Below, piece by piece: positions 12,852-20,400 of a stretch of 64,000 nucleotides of DNA. This stretch comes from Pseudooceanicola sp050897975 (GTDB taxonomy: Bacteria > Pseudomonadota > Alphaproteobacteria > Rhodobacterales > Rhodobacteraceae). The notes under the pieces were generated by a model. The model saw nothing but the letters and a program-made list of their open reading frames with translations. It was not told the origin of the DNA and ran no database searches. The stretch is taken from contig NZ_JBPAXY010000005.1 in the NCBI RefSeq assembly GCF_050897975.1, positions 1 to 64,000 of the forward strand. The letters are read 5' to 3'. The stretch's first letter is position 1. Every line of letters begins with the position of its first letter. Made by a program: the position numbers and the translations under genes.

Positions 12852-14882
12852 ATGGACGGCACGCATCTCCTCGACCTCGCAATCGACAGCCGCCCGGCAC
12901 CCCTCGGCCCGCCGCTGATCGTCGACAGCTTCGCTGGCGGCGGCGGCGCCTCGACCGGGATCGAGATGGCCCTGGGCCGTGGTCCCGACATTGCCATCAA
13001 CCACAACCCGAAGGCGCTGGCCCTGCACGCGGCCAACCACCCCGAGACCCTGCACCTCAGCGAGAACGTCTACCGCGTCGATCCCCTCGACCATCTGGCG
13101 GGCCGCCACATCGGCCTGATGTGGTTCAGCCCCGATTGCCGCCACTTCTCCAAGGCCAAGGGCGGGGCGCCCGTGGCCCGCAACATCCGTGACCTCGCCT
13201 GGGTGATCCCCGGCTGGATCGAGCGCATCCAGAAGAGCGGCGGCCAGGTGGACGTGGTCATCATGGAGAACGTCGAGGAGTGGAAGACCTGGGGTCCGCT
13301 GATCGAGACCCCGCGCGGCCCCATGCCCTGCCCGAAGCGCCGGGGCGAGACCTTCGACAAGTGGTGCAACGCCATCCGCCGCCTTGGGGGCAAGATGGAG
13401 ACCCGCGAGCTGCGCGCCTGCGACTATGGCGCGCCCACGATCCGCAAGCGGCTCTTCGTCATCATCCGCTTTGACGGCCAGCCCATCGTCTGGCCCGCGC
13501 CGACCCACGGCGCGCCGGACGATCCCCGCGTGATCGCGGGGGACCTCAAGCCCTGGCGCACCGCCGCCGAGTGCATCGACTGGTCGATCCCCTGCCCCTC
13601 GATCTTCGACAGCGCCGAGGAAATCCGCGCGCGCCTCGGCCTGCGCGCCGTGCGCCCCCTGGCCGACAAGACCCTGGCCCGGATCGCCCGCGGCATGGCC
13701 CGCTATGTGCTCGAGGCCAAGGCGCCTTTCCTGGTCAACCTCCCCCTCGGCGGGCGGGTAGAGGCAGCCACCGCGCCGCTGCGCACCATCACCGCCGCGC
13801 ACCGCGGTGAGAAGGCGGTTGTTGCGCCCTGCCTCACGCGCTTCAACACCGGGGCCACGGGCGCCGACCTGCGCGGCCCGGCCCCGACCATCACCGCCAA
13901 CAGCTGGCTCAAGCGCCCTGGGGGTGCCGCGCCGCTCGGCCTTCTGGCGCCTTGCCTCGCCAGCCTCGCCCACGGCGACAGCGGCGGGCGGCGGGAATAT
14001 CCTCTGACCGATCCCCTGGGCACCATCACGGGCCGCGGCATTCAACATGCGGTCGTCTCGCCGGTTCTGACCTACGCCCAGCAGGGCGGGAGCAACCGGG
14101 CGCCCACCCTGCCCCTGCACACGATCTGCGCCAGCCGGAAGGACCAGAACGCCGTCCTGCTGCCGACGCTGATCCAGACCGGCTACGGCGAGCGGCCCGG
14201 CCAGGCGCCCCGCGCCCTGGATCTCGGCAGGCCCCTCGGGACCGTGGTGGCGGGCGGCGCCAAACACGCCGCCTGCGCCGCCTTCCTCGCCCAGCAGAAC
14301 GGCGGGCCCCGCATGGGGTCTCACGCAGGCCACGACGCGCGCGATCCGCTCTCCACCGTCGCCGCCAGCGGCAGCCACCAGACGCCCGTCACCGCCTTCT
14401 TTGCCAAATACTACGGCACCGGCGACGGCGCCCGCACCGATGCGCCCTGCCACACCATCACGGTGAAGGATCGCATGGCCCATATGCAGGCTGCCCTCCA
14501 GGCCCCGCCCTTCACCGAAGCCCTCGAGGCGCGCGCCCGCGAGGTCGCCACCTTCCTGCGCGCGCACGGCGCCTGGGACGGCGGCGACCTGGTCACCCTC
14601 GACATCGCCGGCACCCGCTACGTCATCGCCGATCTCGGACTGCGGATGCTCACCCCGCGCGAGCTCTTCACCGCCCAGGGCTTCCCCGCCGACTACGTCA
14701 TCGAAGGGGTTTGGGAACGGGACAGCGATGGCGCGTGGGACTGGCGGAGCTTCAGCAAGGACACACAGGTCAGCTGTGTCGGCAACTCCGTCTGCCCGCC
14801 CGTCGCTGCGGCGGTGGTCGGGGCGAATTGCGGGCAGTTGGTGAAGAGGGAGGAGGCCGCATGTCCAAAACGCTCAGCCTAG
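12852..14882 (+). CDS. Phage DNA (cytosine-5) methyltransferase, repeat-rich
   Basis: A 676-residue C5-type methyltransferase. The cofactor motif FAGGGGASTGIEMA is at 27-40, the catalytic loop reads WFSPDCRHFSKAKGG near 90, motif VI is MENVEEWKTW, and the C-terminal GNSVCP motif closes the fold. Between about residues 290 and 560 lie some seven degenerate repeats around P-L-x-T-I-T followed 10-20 residues on by a hydrophobic P-x-L block; in this family the region stands in place of an ordinary target-recognition domain. The usual PC is spaced as PDC. ATG 12852 has GGAGG seven bases upstream. It probably methylates phage DNA against restriction. Confidence 0.9.
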   Translation: MDGTHLLDLAIDSRPAPLGPPLIVDSFAGGGGASTGIEMALGRGPDIAINHNPKALALHAANHPETLHLSENVYRVDPLDHLAGRHIGLMWFSPDCRHFSKAKGGAPVARNIRDLAWVIPGWIERIQKSGGQVDVVIMENVEEWKTWGPLIETPRGPMPCPKRRGETFDKWCNAIRRLGGKMETRELRACDYGAPTIRKRLFVIIRFDGQPIVWPAPTHGAPDDPRVIAGDLKPWRTAAECIDWSIPCPSIFDSAEEIRARLGLRAVRPLADKTLARIARGMARYVLEAKAPFLVNLPLGGRVEAATAPLRTITAAHRGEKAVVAPCLTRFNTGATGADLRGPAPTITANSWLKRPGGAAPLGLLAPCLASLAHGDSGGRREYPLTDPLGTITGRGIQHAVVSPVLTYAQQGGSNRAPTLPLHTICASRKDQNAVLLPTLIQTGYGERPGQAPRALDLGRPLGTVVAGGAKHAACAAFLAQQNGGPRMGSHAGHDARDPLSTVAASGSHQTPVTAFFAKYYGTGDGARTDAPCHTITVKDRMAHMQAALQAPPFTEALEARAREVATFLRAHGAWDGGDLVTLDIAGTRYVIADLGLRMLTPRELFTAQGFPADYVIEGVWERDSDGAWDWRSFSKDTQVSCVGNSVCPPVAAAVVGANCGQLVKREEAACPKRSA

Positions 14883-15019
14883 ACGAACTGGCCGAGGCCA
14901 AAGCCCACGCCGAGCAGCGCGCGAGCGAGGCCACCGAAGCCGCCCCGCGGATCTTCTTCCGAGCCTGCGCCACTGTGCTGGCCGATGCCCTGGAGCGCGC
15001 AACAGAGGAGGCCGTATGA
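14861..15019 (+). CDS. Small helical phage protein, 52 residues
   Basis: A 52-residue frame starting at ATG 14861 with AGGAGG just upstream, overlapping the methyltransferase 3' end by 22 bases and the next gene by four. It begins MSKTLSLDELAEAKAHAEQR and is strongly helical. No function is recognised. Confidence 0.65.
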   Translation: MSKTLSLDELAEAKAHAEQRASEATEAAPRIFFRACATVLADALERATEEAV

Positions 15020-15189
15020 GCTTGCTTTACTTCTTACTCGGAGCCTTCTGCATTCAACGAGGTGGCTGGACGCTGGTCTGGTCCTCCGCATTCATAGCGC
15101 TCGCCCTGCACGTCATAGAGATGGTCTGGCCAGGGCTGTTTCCAGATCTCGCCGCGATGCTCTTGGACTTGATCGAGGACCTGACATGA
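15016..15189 (+). CDS. Small membrane protein, 57 residues
   Basis: A hydrophobic 57-residue frame (MSLLYFLLGAFCIQRGGWTL start) with probably two short membrane segments. It is joined to both neighbours by ATGA overlaps, the main evidence that it is expressed. Function is unknown. Confidence 0.55.
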   Translation: MSLLYFLLGAFCIQRGGWTLVWSSAFIALALHVIEMVWPGLFPDLAAMLLDLIEDLT

Positions 15190-15353
15190 CCAGCCCCACC
15201 AAAGACCAACACGACCTCAACCACGTCTTCACGGATGCCGAGCCAAATCCATCCCTTCCCGATGGCGCCGGGATCATCCTGACATTGATCGGCTGGGCGC
15301 TCTTTCTTGCTGGCCTCCTCGCAGGCGTCGCGCCGGAACGGTGGGTGCTGTGA
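15186..15353 (+). CDS. Small membrane protein, 55 residues
   Basis: A 55-residue frame with a polar first half and a hydrophobic segment, IILTLIGWALFLAGLLAGVA, near the C-terminus. It follows the previous gene by an ATGA overlap and its stop (TGATG) overlaps the next ATG. Function is unknown. Confidence 0.55.
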   Translation: MTSPTKDQHDLNHVFTDAEPNPSLPDGAGIILTLIGWALFLAGLLAGVAPERWVL

Positions 15354-15424
15354 TGAAGCTGCGCGCGCGCCTCTCCACAACCGACCGCCTCGACCGGGCG
15401 GCCAAGCAAGCTTCTGACAGTTAA
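15353..15424 (+). CDS. Very short ORF, 23 residues (doubtful)
   Basis: A basic 23-codon frame (MKLRARLSTTDRLDRAAKQA start) begins in the stop of the previous gene (TGATG). The coupling is the only support for translation. Confidence 0.25.
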   Translation: MKLRARLSTTDRLDRAAKQASDS

Positions 15425-15436
15425 GGGAAGCATTCA

Positions 15437-15613
15437 ATGGACACCACACCACAGCGAACAGCCATGCGGCCAGCGGACATGCGCCGGGCAGTCTCCGAAT
15501 GGGTTTCTAAGGGATGCACGGTCAAGATAGGTCCAGACGGCTCGATCGAGGTGAAGCCGCCTCAGGTCACGATGGACGACGCCGACCTGGTCGACTGGAC
15601 CCGCAAGGCATGA
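15437..15613 (+). CDS. Small protein upstream of integrase (candidate excision factor)
   Basis: A 58-residue frame (MDTTPQRTAMRPADMRRAVS start) ending in an ATGA overlap with the integrase gene. The middle, AVSEWVSKGCTVKIGPDGSI, could hold a small helix and beta hairpin of a winged-helix DNA-binding protein. Its coupling to the integrase suggests a recombination directionality factor, but the sequence is not diagnostic. Similar small genes precede integrases in related prophages, to my recollection. Confidence 0.6.
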   Translation: MDTTPQRTAMRPADMRRAVSEWVSKGCTVKIGPDGSIEVKPPQVTMDDADLVDWTRKA

Positions 15614-16617
15614 AGCGGCACCTACCGCCCTATGTCTATGCCAAGGGCAAGCGAGGCTATCTCTACTTCGTGAGAGGCAGCATCTGCGAGCGGATCAAAT
15701 CGACCCCAGGCACCCCTGAGTTCGCCGCTGACTATGCGCGTCTGCTACGGGGAAGAACCGTCGCTCCACGGCGCACGATTTCGAAGCTGATCGACGAGTT
15801 CATGCGGTCGCCCAAATGGGCCGAATATGCATTCAATACCCGGCGAGGTCATGAACGTCATCTCGCCTACATTCGGGATGTCGCTGGTCACGTCGACCCG
15901 AGCCAGCTGCGAACGGTCCATGTCTATGAAATGCGCGATGCCTTGGCCGACAAACCGACCGATGCAAACCGCAAGCTGGACACCCTGTCGGCGCTGCTGA
16001 ACCACGGGAAGAGGATCGGCTGGCTGGATGGGAACCCAGCCCAGGGCGTGGAGCGGCTAAAACCCACAGGGCGCAAGCGCCGCCCCTGGCCAGTGGACCT
16101 GCTCGAAGCCTTCAGGGCACATGCAACCGGACGCACTCTGCTGCTATTCGAACTGCTGCTGGGAACCGGACAGCGCATCGGGGATGTCCTTGACCTCAGG
16201 TGGTCCGACCTGGACGAGGACGGCTTCACCATCACGCAAGGGAAGACGAAAACCGAGCTCTACATCCCGCTCACGGATCGACTTCGCGAGGTACTGGCAG
16301 CCGAGACGAAGAAGGGCTTTTTCATTGTCTGCCATCCTGATGGTAGCCGGATCAGCTACCAACTCGCCCACAAGAACATCATGGCGGTGCGCCGCGAGAT
16401 CGGCGCCGAAGCCTACGACATCCACGGGCTGCGCTACGCTGCTGCCTCCGAAATCGCAGCGATCCCGGGAATGACCTCAGAGCATGTGAAGGCGATCACC
16501 GGACACGCGGACGCAGCCATGATCAGGCTCTACGCAGGCGCGGCCGTCCAGAAGGCGCGAGCCCAAGAGGCCCAGAAGGCACGAACGGACAGAGATAGTA
16601 CGAAACGCGAACTTTGA
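15610..16617 (+). CDS. int: Tyrosine integrase of the prophage
   Basis: A 335-residue tyrosine recombinase from ATG 15610. The catalytic set is complete: R189 (GTGQRIGD), K212, H272-x-x-R275 (HGLRY), H299 (TGHA) and Y308 (IRLYAG). Residues about 50-150 form the core-binding domain. The frame is open to 15514, but the ATGA overlap with the preceding small gene fixes the start at 15610. It catalyses integration between phage attP and the host site, which here lies inside ctrA. The stop is six bases from the end of the truncated ctrA frame, which runs toward it. Confidence 0.93.
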   Translation: MKRHLPPYVYAKGKRGYLYFVRGSICERIKSTPGTPEFAADYARLLRGRTVAPRRTISKLIDEFMRSPKWAEYAFNTRRGHERHLAYIRDVAGHVDPSQLRTVHVYEMRDALADKPTDANRKLDTLSALLNHGKRIGWLDGNPAQGVERLKPTGRKRRPWPVDLLEAFRAHATGRTLLLFELLLGTGQRIGDVLDLRWSDLDEDGFTITQGKTKTELYIPLTDRLREVLAAETKKGFFIVCHPDGSRISYQLAHKNIMAVRREIGAEAYDIHGLRYAAASEIAAIPGMTSEHVKAITGHADAAMIRLYAGAAVQKARAQEAQKARTDRDSTKREL

Positions 16618-16638
16618 AACGCTCTAGAAATTGAAACG
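16602..16638. repeat. Three GAAACG repeats beside integrase (possible arm sites)
   Basis: GAAACG occurs at 16602-16607, 16616-16621 and 16633-16638, between the integrase 3' end and the prophage boundary. Spaced short direct repeats in this place often are integrase arm-type or excision-factor sites. This is inferred from position alone. Confidence 0.4.
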
Positions 16639-17208
16639 GACTATCATTGTTTTTAAACGATAAATCGCGAAATGCAGATGTTTCAGGAACATCTCCTTGG
16701 TCAGGGTGGTCCCCTTGCGCAGCGACAAAAGCTCCAGCATCTGGTATTCCTTGCCGGTCAGATGGACCGGCTTGCCGTCCACCTCGACCGTCTTGGCGTC
16801 CAGGTTCACCTCGATCCGGCCGGTGCGGATGATCGACTGGGAATGGCCCTTGGACCGACGGATGATCGCATGGATCCGCGCCACCAGCTCTTCGCGATGA
16901 AACGGCTTGGTCAGGTAATCGTCGGCGCCGAAACCGAAGCCCTTCAGCTTGCTTTCGGTGTCATCCGCCCCCGACAGGATCAGGATCGGCGTCTCGATCC
17001 GCGCCAGGCGCAACTGGCGCAGCACCTCGTGCCCGTTCATGTCGGGCAAGCCCAGGTCCAGCAGGATCAGGTCGTAATCATAGAGCTTGGCGAGGTCGAT
17101 CCCCTCTTCCCCCAGATCCGTCGTGTAGACGTTGAGATTGGCATGTGTCAGCATCAATTCGATGCTTTTCGAGGTGGTCGGATCGTCTTCTACCAAAAGC
17201 ACGCGCAT
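16624..17208 (-). pseudogene. ctrA: Cell-cycle response regulator CtrA, 3' truncated by prophage
   Basis: Residues 1-178 are clearly CtrA: MRVLLVEDDP, phosphoacceptor D51 in LLDLGLP, K101 in TKPFH, and the signature VHLTGKEYQMLELLSLRKGT leading to TLTKEMFLKHL. The family normally continues for about 55 residues with the recognition helix and wing. Here it ends after 16 phage-encoded residues, HFAIYRLKTMIVRFNF. The receiver and the start of the OmpR-type domain remain, but specific DNA binding should be lost. CtrA governs cell-cycle genes in Caulobacter and motility and gene transfer agents in Rhodobacter. A stable truncated receiver might still titrate the phosphorelay. The missing 3' part should lie beyond the prophage's other end. 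Confidence 0.88.
16665..16700. other. Right attachment junction (attR) inside ctrA
   Basis: Reading ctrA on the minus strand, identity with the CtrA family continues through the TKEMFLKHL codons (to about 16675) and then stops abruptly at AT-rich phage DNA adjoining int. The recombination core should lie between about 16672 and 16698. The matching left junction is outside the window, so its exact limits cannot be set. Confidence 0.7.
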
Positions 17209-17303
17209 CCCGAGTTCTCTCCGTTAATCCCCTGGTCAGTCTGGATCGTGGCGGCATTTGGTTAACCTGAGGTTACCGGGAAAGAGGCTTCCCGCCCAAC
17301 AAC

Positions 17304-17582
17304 CTAAGATTGTCTGTATTTCTGAAGCGCCGTCGCCTTCAGCGCCTCTTCGCCGTGGTTGGCCACCGCGCTGACCCATTCCAGGAATTCCTCCGGTGAC
17401 AGCGAGTATCTCTCAAGCGCCTCGTCCTGGGATATAAGACCATGGACCACCCCGCGCACCACGGCGGCCTTGCGCGAGGCCACCCAGCGACGGGTGTTCG
17501 CAGGGGGCAGATCCGCCCGCGTCATCACTCGCCCGTCTGGCAGCGTCACCGCCCGCGGCCCCTGCACTTTCTTCAGATACAT
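17304..17582 (-). CDS. sciP: SciP-like CtrA inhibitor (DUF1153)
   Basis: This 92-residue DUF1153 protein has the SciP pattern: LPDGRVMTRADLPP, then NTRRWVASRKAAVVRGVVHG, LISQDEALERYSLSPEEFLEW and a C-terminal LQKYR. In Caulobacter SciP binds CtrA and DNA and holds back CtrA-dependent transcription. ATG 17582 with GAGGG upstream is chosen over an in-frame ATG at 17597. It lies directly upstream of ctrA on the same strand, a conserved neighbourhood in Rhodobacteraceae, so regulator and target are linked. With ctrA broken its normal partner is altered. Confidence 0.85.
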   Translation of the reverse strand: MYLKKVQGPRAVTLPDGRVMTRADLPPANTRRWVASRKAAVVRGVVHGLISQDEALERYSLSPEEFLEWVSAVANHGEEALKATALQKYRQS

Positions 17583-17659
17583 CGCTTTGGCCCTCACTGG
17601 CCCTCAGTGGATCCCGGCCATCCTTGGACGCGGGATTTAACGGCAGGTGAAACGGCGGG

Positions 17660-17687
17660 TTGAGAGTGTCTCGCATTTTCCTATATT
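17660..17687 (+). promoter_or_regulatory. Promoter of mnmA (predicted)
   Basis: TTGAGA at 17660-17665 and TATATT at 17682-17687 with a 16-base spacer, about 65 bases upstream of mnmA. It is a good sigma-70-type match in a GC-rich setting. Confidence 0.55.
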
Positions 17688-17751
17688 CTCTTGATCTTCC
17701 GCCGGGCCGACGAGTCGTCCTCTCCCCACCCCCGGCAGAGCAGGAGCATCC

Positions 17752-18897
17752 ATGGCACTGGACACCGCACCCGAGCTGAACTCGCTTGGCTTCCCCAAGC
17801 CCCCCTCCGAGACCCGCGTGGTCGTCGCCATGTCCGGTGGCGTCGACAGTTCCGTCGTGGCGGCGAAACTGGCCGAGGAAGGCTATGACGTGGTCGGTGT
17901 GACCTTGCAGCTGTATGACCACGGCGCGGCCCTGGCCAAGAAGGGCGCCTGCTGCGCAGGCATCGACATTCACGATGCGCGCCGGGTGGCCGAAGAGATG
18001 GGGTTCCCCCACTATGTCCTTGATTACGAAAACATCTTTCAGGACGCGGTGATCGACGAGTTCGCCGACAGCTATCTGGCGGGGGCGACGCCGGTGCCCT
18101 GCATCCGCTGCAATGAACGGGTGAAGTTCAAGGACCTGCTGGAAACCGCCAAGGATCTGGACGCCGATTGCATGGCCACCGGCCACTACATCCAGCGCAA
18201 GATGGGCCCGAACGGCCCCGAGCTGCATTGCGCCGCCGATGCCAACCGCGACCAGAGCTATTTCCTGTTCTCGACCACCCCCGAACAGCTGTCCTTCCTG
18301 CGCTTCCCGCTGGGCCATCTGCCGTCGAAGGACGCCACCCGCGAACTGGCGGCGCAATACGGGCTGGCCGTGGCCGACAAGCCCGACAGCCAGGACATCT
18401 GCTTCGTGCCGAACGGAAACTATGCCTCGGTGATCGAGAAACTGCGCCCCGGCGCGGCGGAACCGGGCGAGATCGTCCATGCGGACGGCCGCGTGCTGGG
18501 CACCCACGAGGGCGTGATCCACTACACCATCGGCCAGCGCCGCGGCCTGGGCATCGGCGGCCTCAGCGAGCCGCTTTACGTGGTCAAGCTGGACGTCGAC
18601 GCCAAGCAGGTGATCGTGGGGCCGAAAGAGCTTCTGGCGACCCGCAAGGTGCCGGTGCGCGAGATCAACTGGCTGGGCGACGGCAAGATGACCGACAAGG
18701 CCGAGCATCACATCTCGGTCAAGGTGCGCTCGACCCGGCCGCCGCGCGAGGCGATCCTGCGGCCGATCAGCGAGACCGAGGCCGAGGTGGAGCTGCTGAC
18801 CGCCGAGGAAGGCATCTCGCCCGGGCAGGCCTGCGTGTTCTACGACAATGACAGCCCGCGCATCCTGGGCGGCGGCTGGATCTGGCGCGGCTACTGA
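17752..18897 (+). CDS. mnmA: tRNA 2-thiouridylase MnmA
   Basis: MnmA thiolates the wobble uridine (U34) of tRNAs for Lys, Glu and Gln. The 381-residue length is usual. The PP-loop SGGVDSSV lies near residues 28-35, the catalytic cysteine region PVPCIRCNERVKF near 107-120, and the second cysteine in SQDICFVPNG near 214. The C-terminal beta-barrel ends in GQACVFYDND. It stands alone on the plus strand with its own promoter and a GC-rich hairpin after the stop. Confidence 0.96.
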   Translation: MALDTAPELNSLGFPKPPSETRVVVAMSGGVDSSVVAAKLAEEGYDVVGVTLQLYDHGAALAKKGACCAGIDIHDARRVAEEMGFPHYVLDYENIFQDAVIDEFADSYLAGATPVPCIRCNERVKFKDLLETAKDLDADCMATGHYIQRKMGPNGPELHCAADANRDQSYFLFSTTPEQLSFLRFPLGHLPSKDATRELAAQYGLAVADKPDSQDICFVPNGNYASVIEKLRPGAAEPGEIVHADGRVLGTHEGVIHYTIGQRRGLGIGGLSEPLYVVKLDVDAKQVIVGPKELLATRKVPVREINWLGDGKMTDKAEHHISVKVRSTRPPREAILRPISETEAEVELLTAEEGISPGQACVFYDNDSPRILGGGWIWRGY

Positions 18898-18916
18898 GCC
18901 GGGCCTGAGGGCTGAT

Positions 18917-18944
18917 AGAGCGCGCGTCCCTCGGGGCGCGCGTT
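18917..18944 (+). terminator. Hairpin terminator after mnmA
   Basis: A GCGCGCG/CGCGCG stem with a ten-base loop followed by TTT, about 20 bases after the mnmA stop. The T-run is short, so termination strength is uncertain. Confidence 0.5.
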
Positions 18945-18964
18945 TGCATTTGGAGGGAGGGAGA

Positions 18965-19084
18965 TGGGGGCTCTGCCCCCCCGTCGCCGGATGGCGACAA
19001 ATGGAAGAGACAACGGGGCTCTGCCCCCCTTGAGCCTGCGGCTCAATTCCCCCCGGGATATTTTTGGCCAACAAATAGAGAAAG
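18965..19084. repeat. Rhodobacteraceae G/C-palindromic intergenic element (two partial copies)
   Basis: The segment contains GGGGGCTCTGCCCCCC twice, followed in the second copy by TTGAGCCTGCGGCTCAA and CCCCGGGATATTTTTGGCCA. This word order recurs in the intergenic DNA of many Rhodobacteraceae chromosomes, in my recollection. It accounts for most of the 18898-19238 gap; no gene is seen there. Confidence 0.7.
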
Positions 19085-19238
19085 AGGGGCGTGCCTTGGG
19101 GGCGGACGGTCCGCGCAGGCGCCCGGGAGCGGCGCGGCGCCGGGCGGGTGCGAGGCAGGCAGGACAGAGGCGGGCCACCGACGCCGCGCCTGCGGGAAAG
19201 CTGGCAGCGGACTCCTGCCGTCGCGCCACCGGGGCAGG

Positions 19239-20396
19239 TTAGAGGCGGGCGAGGATGGCGCGGGCGGCGCGCAGGCCGGGGGCCTCGCCGCCCCGGCCCA
19301 GGCGGTCCATCGTGACCTCCAGCGCGTCGAACTGGTCGGAGGGGTCCTCCAGCACCGCCGAAAGCGCCGGGGCGATCTTTTCGGCGTCGCAGTCATCACC
19401 GATGAACTCGGGGATCACGCGGGTTTCCGAGACCAGATTGACCAGGGTCACCGTGTCGGTGATCAGCATCTTCTGCATGATCATCCGCGTCAGCCAGGCC
19501 ATGTCATAGGCGATGACCATCGGCGTGTCATTGGCCGCCAGTTCCAGCGAGACCGTGCCCGAGGCCGCCAGGGCCACATCGGCAGCGCGGAAGGCGGCGC
19601 GCTTGATCTGGGCAAACTCCTCGGGGTCGGCATCGCGGGGATCGAGGATCATCAGCCCCGTAGGCCAGTCGGTGGTCAGTTCCTCGACCAGCGGCGCCAC
19701 CGGACCGGCGGCGGGCAGCACGAAGCGAAGTTCGGGATGGCGGGCGCGCAGCTGGCGCAGCACCGGGCCGAAGACCGGCGCCAGGCGCGCCACCTCTCCC
19801 GCGCGCGAGCCGGGCAGCACCAGCATCATCGGCGCGTCACCGATTCCGCTTTGCACCCGGAAGCGATGCACCTCTTCGGTGCTGGCCACCTCCTGGGTGG
19901 CGATCGGGTGGCCGACGAAATCGCATTCCATCCCGGCGGCCTGCATCAGCGGCGGCTCGAAGGGGAAAAGCGCCAGCACCTGGTCGATCACCCGGGCCAT
20001 CTTCTGTGCCCGCTTGGGACGCCAGGCCCAGACCGTGGGGGCGACGTAATGCACCGTGCGGATGCCCGGGTTGGCGGCCTTCACCAGCTTGGCCACGCGC
20101 AGGCAGAAATCCGGGCTGTCGATGGTCAGCAGCAGATCCGGCGGATCGGCCAGCACCGCCTGGGCGCATTCGCGGATCCGGCGCTTGAGGTGGAAATACT
20201 TTGGCAGGATCTCGGCCAGGCCCATGACCGAAAGCTCCGACATGGGAAAGCGCGAGGTCAGGCCGCAAGCCTCCATCGCCGGGCCGCCGACGCCGTCGAA
20301 GCGCGCAGCGCCCTCGGTCAGCTCTGTCAGCCCGGCCATGACGGCGGCGCCGAGGTTGTCGCCCGAGGGCTCTCCGGCGATGACGAAAACGCGCAT
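19239..20396 (-). CDS. lpxB: Lipid-A-disaccharide synthase LpxB
   Basis: LpxB joins UDP-diacylglucosamine and lipid X to form the lipid A disaccharide. The 385-residue product begins MRVFVIAGEPSGDNLGAAVM, the family's signature start, and carries VHYVAPTVWAWRPKR, LPGSRAGEV and the SGTVSLELA donor-binding motif. ATG 20396 is chosen because family proteins start here; the frame continues upstream into lpxI. It is the last gene of the leftward lipid A block, four bases after lpxI. Confidence 0.96.
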   Translation of the reverse strand: MRVFVIAGEPSGDNLGAAVMAGLTELTEGAARFDGVGGPAMEACGLTSRFPMSELSVMGLAEILPKYFHLKRRIRECAQAVLADPPDLLLTIDSPDFCLRVAKLVKAANPGIRTVHYVAPTVWAWRPKRAQKMARVIDQVLALFPFEPPLMQAAGMECDFVGHPIATQEVASTEEVHRFRVQSGIGDAPMMLVLPGSRAGEVARLAPVFGPVLRQLRARHPELRFVLPAAGPVAPLVEELTTDWPTGLMILDPRDADPEEFAQIKRAAFRAADVALAASGTVSLELAANDTPMVIAYDMAWLTRMIMQKMLITDTVTLVNLVSETRVIPEFIGDDCDAEKIAPALSAVLEDPSDQFDALEVTMDRLGRGGEAPGLRAARAILARL

Positions 20397-20400
20397 CAGA

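Noticed and set aside
12792..14567. 591-codon minus-strand frame across the cytosine methyltransferase
   Set aside because: Antisense to a clear methyltransferase and of low-complexity Gly/Ala/Arg composition.
17209..17303. CtrA autoregulatory site (TTAA-N7-TTAA) before ctrA
   Set aside because: Only isolated TTAAC half-sites are present; none has the seven-base spacing.
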